Shown in pieces: positions 41,595 through 50,423 of a stretch of 64,000 bases of DNA. The translations under genes were made by a program, and so were the position numbers. Every line of letters begins with the position of its first letter. Position 1 is the stretch's first letter. The DNA comes from Streptomyces vietnamensis (GTDB lineage: Bacteria; Actinomycetota; Actinomycetes; Streptomycetales; Streptomycetaceae). A model generated the notes under the pieces. The model was not told where the DNA came from. It did no database searches and saw only the letters and a list, made by a program, of their open reading frames with translations. The DNA lies in assembly GCF_000830005.1 (NCBI RefSeq), contig NZ_CP010407.1:2337001-2401000 (forward strand), given 5' to 3'.

Positions 41595-42569
41595 TCAGAG
41601 GAGGTGGGACTGGACCTCCGTCGCCGCCTCCTCGCCGTACGCCTTCGTGAAGCGCTCCATGAAGTTCGCCCGCCGCAGCGTGTACTCCTGCGTGCCCAAC
41701 GTCTCGATGACCAGCGTCGCCAGCATGCAGCCCACCTGCGCCGCCCGCTCGAGCCCCACGCCCCACGACAGCCCCGTCAGGAAGCCCGCGCGGAAGGCGT
41801 CGCCGACGCCCGTCGGGTCGACCTTCGCGGTCTCCTCGGGGCAGCCGACCTCGATGGGCGTCTCGCCGACCCGCTCGATGCGCACGCCGCGCGAGCCGAG
41901 CGTGGTGACGCGGTGGCCGACGCGGGAGAGGATCTCCGCCTCGGTCCAGCCGGTCTTGGACTCGATGAGGCCCTTCTCGTACTCGTTCGAGAAGAGGTAG
42001 GTCGCGCCGTCGAGGAGCGTGCGGATCTCCTCGCCGTCCATGCGCGCGATCTGCTGCGAGAAGTCGGCGGCGAAGGGGATCTGCCGGGTCTTGCACTCCT
42101 CCGTGTGGCGGAGCATCGCCTCGGGGTCGTCGGCGCCGATGAGGACGAGGTCGAGGCCGCCCACGCGGTCGGCGACGGCCTTGAGCTCGATCAGCCGGGC
42201 CTCGCTCATGGCGCCGGTGTAGAAGGAGCCGATCTGGTTGTGGTCCTTGTCGGTGGTGCAGACGAAGCGGGCGGTGTGCAGGACCTCGGAGATGCGCACC
42301 GAGCCGGTGTCGACGCCGTGCCGGTCGAGCCAGGCGCGGTACTCGTCGAAGTCGTAGCCGGCCGCGCCGACCAGGATCGGGTTGCCGCCGAGCTGGCCCA
42401 TGCCGAAGCAGATGTTCGGGCCGACGCCGCCCCGGCGGACGTCCAGGTTGTCGACGAGGAAGGAGAGGGACACCGTGTGGAGCTGGTCGGCCACGAGCTG
42501 GTCGGCGAACCGGCCGGGGAAGGTCATGAGGTGGTCGGTGGCGATGGAGCCGGTGACTGCGATACGCAC
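41595..42569 (-). CDS. PfkB-family carbohydrate/nucleoside kinase
   Basis: A 324-residue ribokinase-superfamily kinase. GGVGPNICFGMGQLGG is the N-terminal substrate motif and DPTGVGDAFRAGF is the PfkB ATP/anion-hole motif with catalytic Asp. Several segments (GSIATDHLMTFPGRF, GSFYTGAMSEA) are like those of adenosine kinases of actinobacteria, so adenosine is the best substrate guess. It is cytoplasmic and its 3' end abuts composite repeat copy B. Confidence 0.87.
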   Translation of the reverse strand: MRIAVTGSIATDHLMTFPGRFADQLVADQLHTVSLSFLVDNLDVRRGGVGPNICFGMGQLGGNPILVGAAGYDFDEYRAWLDRHGVDTGSVRISEVLHTARFVCTTDKDHNQIGSFYTGAMSEARLIELKAVADRVGGLDLVLIGADDPEAMLRHTEECKTRQIPFAADFSQQIARMDGEEIRTLLDGATYLFSNEYEKGLIESKTGWTEAEILSRVGHRVTTLGSRGVRIERVGETPIEVGCPEETAKVDPTGVGDAFRAGFLTGLSWGVGLERAAQVGCMLATLVIETLGTQEYTLRRANFMERFTKAYGEEAATEVQSHLL

Positions 42570-42699
42570 GGCGGGGCGCTCCTGCGGGAAGGTGGTAATG
42601 ACAGTTCACGCTACCGGGTGGGGCGCTCCCTGCCGAACAGTGGAAACTACCCCAGAGTAGGGCTTTTCCCCGGAGCGCTGCGGTGCATACGGTGCGCCC

Positions 42700-42906
42700 A
42701 TGACCTTGTACCCCGCTCCCCGGGAGCGACACGAGTCCGAGTTGAGCCTCGCCCAGCTGCGCGGGGACGGTGCTCGGATGGCCCCCCACTGGGTCACTCC
42801 GGTCTCCCCCGAGCCCGTACGCGTCTCCCCCGCGTCGATCCACGGGGTCGTCGTGCCGGCGGCCTCGGCCCGGCTGATCGACGCCACCGTCGAGTACGGC
42901 GGCTGA
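42700..42906 (+). CDS. Small conserved-looking protein of unknown function
   Basis: A 68-residue frame starting MTLYPAPRERHESELSLAQL with no recognisable domain, signal peptide or membrane segment. Codon bias (GC-rich third positions) supports coding. There is no strong ribosome-binding site; TACGGT lies 7 bases upstream of the ATG and could be a -10 box for a leaderless mRNA. It precedes the larger unknown gene by 66 bases on the same strand. Confidence 0.55.
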   Translation: MTLYPAPRERHESELSLAQLRGDGARMAPHWVTPVSPEPVRVSPASIHGVVVPAASARLIDATVEYGG

Positions 42907-42972
42907 CGGACGGAACCGCCCGCCCGCCCGCTCCGTCCCATCGGCGTCCGGTCGAGACGAGGGAGCGTTGCG

Positions 42973-44487
42973 GTGAGCGGTACGGAGAACGTACGGAGGC
43001 GACGGAACGTCATCGCCGCCTCGGTGGCGGCGGGTGTGCTGCTCGCCGGGGGCGGTGGCGTCTATCTCGCCGTCGCGGCGACGGCGGACGGCGAGGCGAC
43101 GCCCGCCGGGGTGTCCGCCGGGGACGCGGCCGGGTCGCCGCCGCCCCTGCGCCTCGAAGGCGGCAGCGGGGGTGATGCGGGAGGCGGTCCCGGGATCGCG
43201 CCCGGTGAACCGGACCCGGGCGGCAACCCGAACGGGACGGTCTACAAAGCCAAGGGCCCCCTCCCCCAAGGGCCCTCCTCGGCCGCGGTCCACCGGCCCG
43301 GGGGCCTGGTCACCTCGGCGGAGGTGACCAGGCTGGCCGAAGCACTCGGGATCGAGGGCCGGCCCTCCCTCGTCGGGGACGTCTGGACGATCGGGCCCGA
43401 GAAGGACGGCCGGGGACCGCGGCTCGACGTGGCCCGGAAGGCTCCCGGCAGCTGGACGTACTCCTGGTACGACGGCGGTCCGGCCGGCGACTCCTGCCTC
43501 AAGGGCCCGGCGTGCCCGCCCCCGGGTGAGGTGAAGCCCCCGACCGCGGGCCGTACGCCGGTGAGCGAGGCCGCGGCGAAGGCGGCGGCCGTCCCCGTCC
43601 TGAAGGCGCTCGGCCAGGACGACGCGAAGGTGACCGCGAACCAGGTGATGGATGGTTCGGTGCGGGTGGTCAACGCCGATCCGGTGGTGGGCGGGCTGCC
43701 GACCTACGGCTGGTCGACGGGGTTGCACATCGGTCCGGACGGCCGGCCGGTCGCCGGGAGCGGGATGCTCAAGGAGCCGGTGAAGGGCGCCACGTATCCG
43801 GTGCTCGGGGCGGAGAAGGCCCTCGCCGTACTGAACGAGGCCTCGAAGGGCACCGGTCCCATCGGCATCGGTGGCTGCGCGACCGACCCGCCGGCCGGAG
43901 TCGACGGGAACGGCGTCGGCGGGAATGGCAAGGACGAGCCGACCGGCGTCGACGGGAACGGCAAGGCCGGCACCGAGCCCGGCCCCGACGTGCCCTGCCG
44001 GTCCGTCGCCGGTACGGTGCCGCCGGCCGAGGTCCCCGTGACGGCCGCGGTGTTCGGCCTGGCCGCCAAGGACGTGGCGGGCGAGCGGCTGCTCGTGCCG
44101 GCGTGGCTGTTCACCGCCGACCCGGTGGACGCGGCGCCCTACACGGTGGTGGAGACGGCGGTGGCCCCGGAGTACCTGGCGCCGCCCGCGAAGCCCTCGC
44201 CGCCGGACGAGGGCACGGCGCCGGTCCGGCGGGTCGAGTCGTACCGGACGGCGGACGACGGCCGGAAGCTGTCGGTCACCTTCTGGGGCGGGGTGTGCAG
44301 CACGTACACCGCGAAGGCCGTGGAGACCCCGGAGAAGGTGACCGTGCGGATCGACGAGAAGTCCGACCCCGGGCGGGCGTGCATCGCGATCGCCAAGGAG
44401 ATCACGCTGACCGTGACGCTGCAGGGCCCGCTGGGCGACCGGCCCGTGGTGGACGCGGCGAGCGGGCAGGCCGTGCCGCGGCGCTGA
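42973..44487 (+). CDS. Large exported or membrane-anchored protein of unknown function
   Basis: A 504-residue protein that I do not recognise. One N-terminal hydrophobic helix (VIAASVAAGVLLAGGGGVYLA) after a basic RRRR cluster anchors it, with the rest probably outside. A Gly/Pro/Asp-rich linker (~35-100) follows. Around residues 300-335 there is a small repeat, VDGNG-type (GVDGNGVGGNGKDEPTGVDG). The GTG start at 42973 is next to GGGAGCG. A strong terminator follows. Its tail has a beta-rich pattern (KVTVRIDEKS, ITLTVTLQG). Confidence 0.7.
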   Translation: MSGTENVRRRRNVIAASVAAGVLLAGGGGVYLAVAATADGEATPAGVSAGDAAGSPPPLRLEGGSGGDAGGGPGIAPGEPDPGGNPNGTVYKAKGPLPQGPSSAAVHRPGGLVTSAEVTRLAEALGIEGRPSLVGDVWTIGPEKDGRGPRLDVARKAPGSWTYSWYDGGPAGDSCLKGPACPPPGEVKPPTAGRTPVSEAAAKAAAVPVLKALGQDDAKVTANQVMDGSVRVVNADPVVGGLPTYGWSTGLHIGPDGRPVAGSGMLKEPVKGATYPVLGAEKALAVLNEASKGTGPIGIGGCATDPPAGVDGNGVGGNGKDEPTGVDGNGKAGTEPGPDVPCRSVAGTVPPAEVPVTAAVFGLAAKDVAGERLLVPAWLFTADPVDAAPYTVVETAVAPEYLAPPAKPSPPDEGTAPVRRVESYRTADDGRKLSVTFWGGVCSTYTAKAVETPEKVTVRIDEKSDPGRACIAIAKEITLTVTLQGPLGDRPVVDAASGQAVPRR

Positions 44488-44502
44488 GCGCGTCCGGGTA
44501 CG

Positions 44503-44551
44503 CGTGAGGGCGGCGGCCCCGGGAGGATCCCCGGGGGCCGCCGCCCTCACG
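44503..44551. terminator. Bidirectional terminator
   Basis: A near-perfect 21-base inverted repeat with one bulged C, left arm starting CGTGAGGGCGGCGGCC, between the large exported protein gene and convergent erpA. Confidence 0.85.
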
Positions 44552-44562
44552 TACGTACAGGC

Positions 44563-44919
44563 TTAGCTGAACGAGTCGCCGCAGGCGCAGGAGCCCGTGG
44601 CGTTCGGGTTGTCGATGGTGAAGCCCTGCTTCTCGATCGTGTCGACGAAGTCGATCGACGCGCCGCCCAGGTACGGGGCGCTCATGCGGTCGGTGACGAC
44701 CTTGACGCCGTCGAAGTCCTTCACGACGTCACCGTCGAGCGAGCGCTCGTCGAAGAACAGCTGGTAACGCAGGCCGGAGCAGCCGCCGGGCTGAACGGCG
44801 ACGCGCAGGGCCAGGTCCTCGCGGCCTTCCTGGTCGAGGAGGGCCTTGACCTTGGCCGCGGCGGCGTCGGACAGGAGGATGCCGTCGCTGACAGTGGTCT
44901 TCTCGTCCGATACGGACAT
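44563..44919 (-). CDS. erpA: Iron-sulfur cluster insertion protein (ErpA/A-type carrier)
   Basis: A 118-residue A-type Fe-S carrier. The three ligand cysteines are in QPGGCSGLRY and GSCACGDSF. It delivers Fe-S clusters to apoproteins; nearby clients include NadA (4Fe-4S) and QcrA (2Fe-2S). ATG 44919 is preceded by GGGAGAGAAG; the frame to 44988 is unnecessary. It is divergent from nadA, which suggests shared control. Confidence 0.93.
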   Translation of the reverse strand: MSVSDEKTTVSDGILLSDAAAAKVKALLDQEGREDLALRVAVQPGGCSGLRYQLFFDERSLDGDVVKDFDGVKVVTDRMSAPYLGGASIDFVDTIEKQGFTIDNPNATGSCACGDSFS

Positions 44920-45057
44920 CTGCTTCTCTCCCGGTGGTGTACGGAGACTGCTTGCCGACGGTTGCAACCGCCGGTGCCCCGGATTCATTCCGGGCCGAGT
45001 GGGGTCTTCCCTCTTTCATGCTCGCACACCATGTCCAGGAGCGCGGACGGCGAATTC

Positions 45058-45125
45058 GTCACATCGACACTATGGCCATCGTCATTCTGACGTGAACCGG
45101 TTATGATAGATAGCGTCATTTCGAC
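45058..45125. promoter_or_regulatory. Three related 11-base boxes in the erpA-nadA divergent region
   Basis: GTCACATCGAC (45058-45068), GTCATTCTGAC (45081-45091) and GTCATTTCGAC (45115-45125) fit GTCAYWYYGAC, each with GTC/GAC symmetry. They surround TATGAT (45102-45107), a likely -10 towards nadA. They could be sites for a regulator of NAD synthesis or Fe-S supply. The rest of 44920-45166 shows nothing else I can name. Confidence 0.45.
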
Positions 45126-45166
45126 GAAAAGCGTTCCCCGAAGACCCCGAAGAAAGGGTGCGTGAC

Positions 45167-46345
45167 GTGACCACCGCCCAGCCCCTGGATGTGCAGCCGA
45201 CGCCGCTCGCCCTGCTCCTGCTCGGTCGCGAAGCCGACCCGAAGAGCGAGCGCGGAGTGGAGTGTCCCGGCGATCTGCCGTCGCCCTCCGACCCGGACCT
45301 CGTGGAGCGCGCCCGCGCAGCGAAGGAGAAGCTCGGGGACAAGGTCTTCGTGCTCGGCCACCACTACCAGCGCGACGAGGTCATCCAGTTCGCCGACGTG
45401 ACCGGTGACTCCTTCAAGCTCGCGCGCGACGCCGCCGCCAAGCCCGAGGCCGAGTACATCGTCTTCTGCGGCGTCCACTTCATGGCCGAGTCTGCCGACA
45501 TCCTCACCGGCGACGACCAGAAGGTCGTCCTGCCCGACCTCGCGGCCGGCTGCTCGATGGCCGACATGGCCACCGCCGAGCAGGTCGCCGAGTGCTGGGA
45601 CGTGCTGACCGAGGCCGGCATCGCCGAGCAGGTCGTGCCCGTCTCGTACATGAACTCCTCGGCCGACATCAAGGCCTTCACCGGCAAGCACGGGGGCACG
45701 ATCTGCACCTCGTCCAACGCCGAGCGGGCCCTGAACTGGGCCTTCGAGCAGGGCGAGAAGGTGCTCTTCCTGCCGGACCAGCACCTGGGCCGCAACACCG
45801 CCGTCCGCGACATGGGCATGTCCCTGGACGACTGCGTGCTCTACAACCCGCACAAGCCGAACGGCGGGCTCACCGTCGAGGAGCTGCGCGCCGCCAAGAT
45901 GATCCTCTGGCGGGGCCACTGCTCGGTGCACGGCCGCTTCTCGCTGGACTCGGTGAACGACGTGCGCGAGCGCATCCCGGGCGTGAACGTGCTCGTCCAC
46001 CCCGAGTGCCGCCACGAGGTCGTCGCCGCCGCGGACTACGTGGGCTCGACCGAGTACATCATCAACACCCTGGAGGCGGCCCCGGCCGGTTCCAAGTGGG
46101 CGATCGGCACGGAGCTGAACCTGGTCCGGCGCCTGGCGAATCGATTCGCCGACCAGGGCAAGGAGATCGTCTTCCTCGACAAGACGGTCTGCTTCTGCTC
46201 GACGATGAACCGCATCGACCTCCCGCACCTGGTGTGGACCCTGGAGTCCCTGGCCGAGGGCAACCTCGTCAACCAGATCCAGGTCGACAAGGAGACGGAG
46301 AGCTTCGCCAAGCTCGCGCTCGAGCGGATGCTGGCGCTGCCGTAA
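45167..46345 (+). CDS. nadA: Quinolinate synthase
   Basis: A 392-residue 4Fe-4S enzyme condensing iminoaspartate with dihydroxyacetone phosphate to quinolinate in NAD synthesis. The cluster cysteines are in FCGVHFMAES, VHPECRHEV and KTVCFCSTMNR; also LGHHYQRDEV and MNSSADIKAF. GTG 45167 fits the GAAAGGG ribosome-binding site better than GTG 45158. nadB and nadC are not adjacent in this window. Confidence 0.94.
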   Translation: MTTAQPLDVQPTPLALLLLGREADPKSERGVECPGDLPSPSDPDLVERARAAKEKLGDKVFVLGHHYQRDEVIQFADVTGDSFKLARDAAAKPEAEYIVFCGVHFMAESADILTGDDQKVVLPDLAAGCSMADMATAEQVAECWDVLTEAGIAEQVVPVSYMNSSADIKAFTGKHGGTICTSSNAERALNWAFEQGEKVLFLPDQHLGRNTAVRDMGMSLDDCVLYNPHKPNGGLTVEELRAAKMILWRGHCSVHGRFSLDSVNDVRERIPGVNVLVHPECRHEVVAAADYVGSTEYIINTLEAAPAGSKWAIGTELNLVRRLANRFADQGKEIVFLDKTVCFCSTMNRIDLPHLVWTLESLAEGNLVNQIQVDKETESFAKLALERMLALP

Positions 46346-46367
46346 CGGTTCCTCGTACGGACACACG

Positions 46368-46402
46368 GAAGGGGCGCCCCGCACGCTGCGGGGCGCCCCT
46401 TC
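46368..46402. terminator. Bidirectional terminator between nadA and the RND permease
   Basis: A perfect 16-base inverted repeat, arms GAAGGGGCGCCCCGCA and TGCGGGGCGCCCCTTC around CGC. Confidence 0.88.
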
Positions 46403-46430
46403 GGGTCTGTTGTGCCGCCGGCCTTGCGGA

Positions 46431-49400
46431 TCAGACCGCGGCCGGCTCCTTGGCCTGCGGCGGAACCGGGGCGTCGCCGCCCGCCTTCTTCTCCCGCTTC
46501 GCCGCCTTCTTCTTCGCACGGCGCTCCTTGCGGAGCTCCACCATCGCGTAGAGCGTCGGGACGAGGAGCAGGGTCAGCAGCGTCGAGGTGATCAGACCGC
46601 CGATCACCACCACGGCCAGCGGCTGGGCGATGAAGCCGCCCTCGCCGGTGACGCCGAGGGCCATCGGCAGCAGGGCGAAGATCGTCGCCAGGGCGGTCAT
46701 CAGGATCGGGCGGAGCCGGTGCCGGCCGCCCTCGATCACCGCTTCGACGACGCCCAGGCCCTGCGCCCGGTACTGGTTGATCAGGTCGATCAGGACGATC
46801 GCGTTGGTGACGACGATGCCGATGAGCATCAGCATGCCGATCATCGCCGGGACGCCCATCGCCGTGCCGGTGGCCACGAGCAGACCGATCGCGCCGGTCG
46901 CCGCGAACGGGATCGAGACCAGCAGGATCAGCGGCTGGATCAGCGAGCGGAAGGTCGCGACGAGCAGCATGAAGACGATCGCCACGGCGGCGAGCATCGC
47001 CAGGGCCATCTTGCCGGTGGCCTCGGACTGGTCCTGGGAGACGCCGCCGATGGACGCGGTGGCTCCCTCGGGCAGGTCCAGCGCGTTGATCTTCGTCTGG
47101 AGCTCGGCGCTCACCGCACCGGTGTTGTCCGTGGTCGGCTTGGCCGTGATCGTGGCCGCGCGGGCGCCGTCGATCCGGGTCATGGAGACCGGGCCGGGCA
47201 CCAGCTCGACGTGCGCGATGTCGCCGAGCTTCACCGGGCCGAGCGGCAGCGCCTTCAGCGCGGCCAGCGTGGTGGCCGGGTGGGCCGAGGTGATCAGGAC
47301 GTCCCGCTCGGTGTCGTCGAGGATCGCCTTGGCGGCCGGGGTGCCGTGCACCGCCTGAGCCACGATCATGCCGAGGCCGGCGTCGTCGAAGCCGGCGTCG
47401 GCCGCCTTCTCGTTGGCCCGGACCGAGATCCGCGGCACCGACTGGGACAGGTCGCTCTGCACGTCGGAGACGTTCTTCAACTCGGCGACGGACTGCGTGA
47501 CCTGCTCGGCCGCCTTCTTCAGGGTCGCCGGGTCGGCGGCCTTGACGACCACGCTGAGGTCCTGGTTGCCGAAGCCGTCACCGGCGGCGACGGTCGTGTC
47601 GCCGATGCCGTCGAGCCTGCCGAGCGCCTCGTGCAGGGCGTCCCGGGTCTTCTCGTACGAGGCGGAGTCCTCCAGGGTCACCTGGTACGACGCCTGGTTG
47701 GAGCCGGTGCCGCCGCCGAAGGCCGCCATGAAGCCGGAGGAGCCGACGGTGACCTGGTAGTCCTTGACGCCCTTCGTGTCGGCGAGGACCTTCTCGACCT
47801 TCTTCGCGGCCTCGTCGGAGGCGGCGAGGCTGGTGCCCGGGGCCAGCTTCTGCTTGACCGTCAGGACCTTCTGCTCGCCCTGGTCGAAGAAGTTGGTCTT
47901 CAGGAGCGGCGCCATGCCGAAGGTGCCGAAGAGGACCACGAGGGCGAGGACGACGCTGGTGAAGCGGCGCCGGGTGGCGAACCGCAGCACCGGCACGTAC
48001 GCGCGCTGGAGGCGGCTCTTCGTCTCCTTCTCCTCGGCCAGTCGGCGGGCCTCCTCCGGGTCCGCGGAGGTGCCCTTGGGGGCGCGCAGGAACCAGTACG
48101 ACAGGACCGGGACGACCGTGAGCGAGACGAGCAGCGAGGCGAGCAGCGCGGCCGTGACGGTGAGGCTGAAGGAGCCGAACAGCTCGCCGATCATGCCGCC
48201 GACCAGGCCGATCGGCAGGAAGACGGCGACGGTGGTGAGGGTCGAGGAGGTGACCGCGCCGGCGACCTCCTTGACCGCGGTGATGATCGCGGCCTGCCGC
48301 TCCTCGCCGTATCCGAGGTGTCGCTTGATGTTCTCCAGGACCACGATCGAGTCGTCGACGACCCGGCCGATGGCGATGGTGAGCGCGCCGAGCGTCAGCA
48401 CGTTCAGGGACAGGTCACGGGTCCACAGCACGATCAGGGCGAGGACGACCGAGAGCGGGATGGAGACCGCGGTGACCAGCGTGGAGCGCAGCGAGGCCAG
48501 GAAGACCAGGATGACGAGGACGGCCATGACGAGGCCGAGCGCGCCCTCGGTGGTGAGGCCGGAGATCGACTTGGCGACGGCCGGGCCCTGGTCGGAGACC
48601 ACGGTCAGCTCGGCGCCCGCGCCGAGGTCCTTGCGCAGCCCCGGCAGCTTGTCCTTGACCGCGTCGGAGATGGCGACGGCGCTGCCGTCCTTGTCCATGG
48701 TGGCCAGGACGGCGAGGCTGGGCTTGCCGTTGGTACGGGTCAGGGAGACCGGGGTGGCCTCCTCCTGCTTCACGGCGGCGACGTCACCGAGGCGGACCGC
48801 CCTGCCCTTCTCGGGCTTGATCCGCAGGTCCTGGATCTGCTGCAGCGAGGTGTAGCCGCCGCCGACCTGGACGGTGCGGCTCTTGCCGGCCTCGGAGAAG
48901 GCGCCGGCGGGCATGGTGCCGCCGCCGTTCCGGATGGCCTCGGCGAGCTTCATCGGGCTCAGGCCGGCCGCGGCGAGCTTGCGGTCGTCCGGGGTGACGG
49001 AGACCTGGAGGTCGCGGACGCCGTCGACGGTGACCTGGGCGACGCCGTCGATGTCCTCGAGGGCGGGGACGACGGTCCTGTCCAGCTGGTCGGCGAGCGC
49101 CTGCTGGTCCTTGTCCGAGGTGACGGCGAGCACGACGGTCGGGATGTCGTCGGTGGAGCCGGCCACCACCTGCGGGTCGACCGCGTCCGGCAGCTGGGCG
49201 CGGGCCCGGTTGACGGCCTGCTGGACGTCGGCGACGAGCTGCTTGGTGCCCTCGTCCCCGTAGTCGAAGCTGGCCATGATGACGGCGCTGCCCTCGGAGG
49301 CGGTGGACGTGATGCCCTTGATGCCGTCGACGGCCTTGAGGCTGTTCTCCAGCGGCTGGACGACCTGCTTCTCGACCACATCGGGAGAGGCGCCCTGGTA

Positions 49401-49553
49401 CGGGGCGAGGATCGAGACCATCGGCAGTTCGATCGAGGGGAACAACTGCTGCTTCAGCTGCGGGATCGCGATCGCTCCGAACACGATCGCGACGATGGAC
49501 ATCAGCCCGATCAGGGCCCGTTGCGCGAGGCTGAATCTGGACAGCCAGGACAT
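46431..49553 (-). CDS. RND-family efflux permease (HAE1/AcrB-like)
   Basis: A ~1040-residue proton-driven transporter with the twelve-helix RND layout and two large external loops (after helices 1 and 7). NVLTLGALTIAIGRVVDDSIVVLENI contains the helix 4 aspartate pair of the proton relay, and PQVVAGSTDD and LAPYQGASPDVVE are pore-domain segments. No membrane-fusion or outer-membrane partner gene is adjacent, as expected in an actinomycete. Two starts are possible: ATG 49553 (MSWLSRFSLAQ), chosen as the conserved N-terminus, and ATG 49586. It lies downstream of a two-component system on the same strand. Confidence 0.9.
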   Translation of the reverse strand: MSWLSRFSLAQRALIGLMSIVAIVFGAIAIPQLKQQLFPSIELPMVSILAPYQGASPDVVEKQVVQPLENSLKAVDGIKGITSTASEGSAVIMASFDYGDEGTKQLVADVQQAVNRARAQLPDAVDPQVVAGSTDDIPTVVLAVTSDKDQQALADQLDRTVVPALEDIDGVAQVTVDGVRDLQVSVTPDDRKLAAAGLSPMKLAEAIRNGGGTMPAGAFSEAGKSRTVQVGGGYTSLQQIQDLRIKPEKGRAVRLGDVAAVKQEEATPVSLTRTNGKPSLAVLATMDKDGSAVAISDAVKDKLPGLRKDLGAGAELTVVSDQGPAVAKSISGLTTEGALGLVMAVLVILVFLASLRSTLVTAVSIPLSVVLALIVLWTRDLSLNVLTLGALTIAIGRVVDDSIVVLENIKRHLGYGEERQAAIITAVKEVAGAVTSSTLTTVAVFLPIGLVGGMIGELFGSFSLTVTAALLASLLVSLTVVPVLSYWFLRAPKGTSADPEEARRLAEEKETKSRLQRAYVPVLRFATRRRFTSVVLALVVLFGTFGMAPLLKTNFFDQGEQKVLTVKQKLAPGTSLAASDEAAKKVEKVLADTKGVKDYQVTVGSSGFMAAFGGGTGSNQASYQVTLEDSASYEKTRDALHEALGRLDGIGDTTVAAGDGFGNQDLSVVVKAADPATLKKAAEQVTQSVAELKNVSDVQSDLSQSVPRISVRANEKAADAGFDDAGLGMIVAQAVHGTPAAKAILDDTERDVLITSAHPATTLAALKALPLGPVKLGDIAHVELVPGPVSMTRIDGARAATITAKPTTDNTGAVSAELQTKINALDLPEGATASIGGVSQDQSEATGKMALAMLAAVAIVFMLLVATFRSLIQPLILLVSIPFAATGAIGLLVATGTAMGVPAMIGMLMLIGIVVTNAIVLIDLINQYRAQGLGVVEAVIEGGRHRLRPILMTALATIFALLPMALGVTGEGGFIAQPLAVVVIGGLITSTLLTLLLVPTLYAMVELRKERRAKKKAAKREKKAGGDAPVPPQAKEPAAV

Positions 49554-49730
49554 GGGGTCTCTCTTCTGTGGCGTACTCGTCGACATGCGGGAGCAGCCAA
49601 GACCCCGGCCCGGACCCGCTGGGTCCGCCGGAGATGCCCCCCGCCTATACGATCTGCCATCCGCGGCCGGAAGTCCTCGGCCCCCGGGTCCACTTCTTTA
49701 CGCCGCGCATACCGCGTCTGGAGTACGCGC

Positions 49731-50423
49731 TCACTCCACCCGGGGGCGTACGAGGCCGGACTCGTACGCCGTGACCACCAGCTGGGCCCGGTCGCGGGCG
49801 CCGAGCTTGGCCATGGCCCGGTTGACGTGTGTCTTCACGGTCAGCGGGCTGACGTCGAGCCGCTCGGCGATCTCGTCGTTGGAGAGACCGCCCGCGACGA
49901 GGACGAGCACTTCGCGCTCGCGGGCGGTGAGCGCGGCGAGCCGCTCGGAGCGGGCGCCGACGCCCGCGTCCGCGGTGTCCGCGCCCTGGCCGCCCTGGGC
50001 GAGGAAGCTGGCGATCAGGCCCTTCGTGGCGGCCGGGGAGAGCAGCGCCTCGCCGGCGTGCGCGATCCGGATCGCGCCGAGGAGCTCCTCCGGCTCGGCC
50101 CCCTTGCCGAGGAAGCCGGAGGCGCCGGCGCGCAGCGACTGCACGACGTACTCGTCGACCTCGAAGGTGGTCAGCATGACGATCCGTACGTCGGCGAGCT
50201 CGGGATCGGCGGTGATCATCCGGGTCGCGGCGAGGCCGTCCGTGCCCGGCATGCGGATGTCCATCAGGACGACGTCGGGCCGCGTGGCGCGGGCCAGCGC
50301 GACCGCCTCGGCGCCGTCGGGCGCCTCCCCGACCACCTCCATGTCCGGCTCGGAGTTCACCAGGACCTTGAAGGCGCTGCGGAGCAGGGCCTGGTCGTCG
50401 GCGAGCAGTACGCGAATGGTCAT
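49731..50423 (-). CDS. NarL/FixJ-family response regulator
   Basis: A 230-residue regulator. The receiver has LLADDQALLR, the phosphoacceptor VVLMDIRMPGTDG and Lys in GFLGKGAEPEEL; the LuxR helix-turn-helix is LTAREREVLVLVAGGLSNDE with SPLTVKTHVNRAMAKL. ATG 50423 overlaps the kinase stop in ATGA. It may control the RND permease gene starting 178 bases downstream, but there is no direct evidence. Confidence 0.92.
   Translation of the reverse strand: MTIRVLLADDQALLRSAFKVLVNSEPDMEVVGEAPDGAEAVALARATRPDVVLMDIRMPGTDGLAATRMITADPELADVRIVMLTTFEVDEYVVQSLRAGASGFLGKGAEPEELLGAIRIAHAGEALLSPAATKGLIASFLAQGGQGADTADAGVGARSERLAALTAREREVLVLVAGGLSNDEIAERLDVSPLTVKTHVNRAMAKLGARDRAQLVVTAYESGLVRPRVE

Noticed and set aside
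40630..44550. Open frame of about 1,300 codons on the minus strand across four genes and composite repeat B
   Set aside because: It runs antisense to clear genes on the plus strand and out of frame with the kinase gene, with Arg/Gly/Pro-rich translation and no domain.
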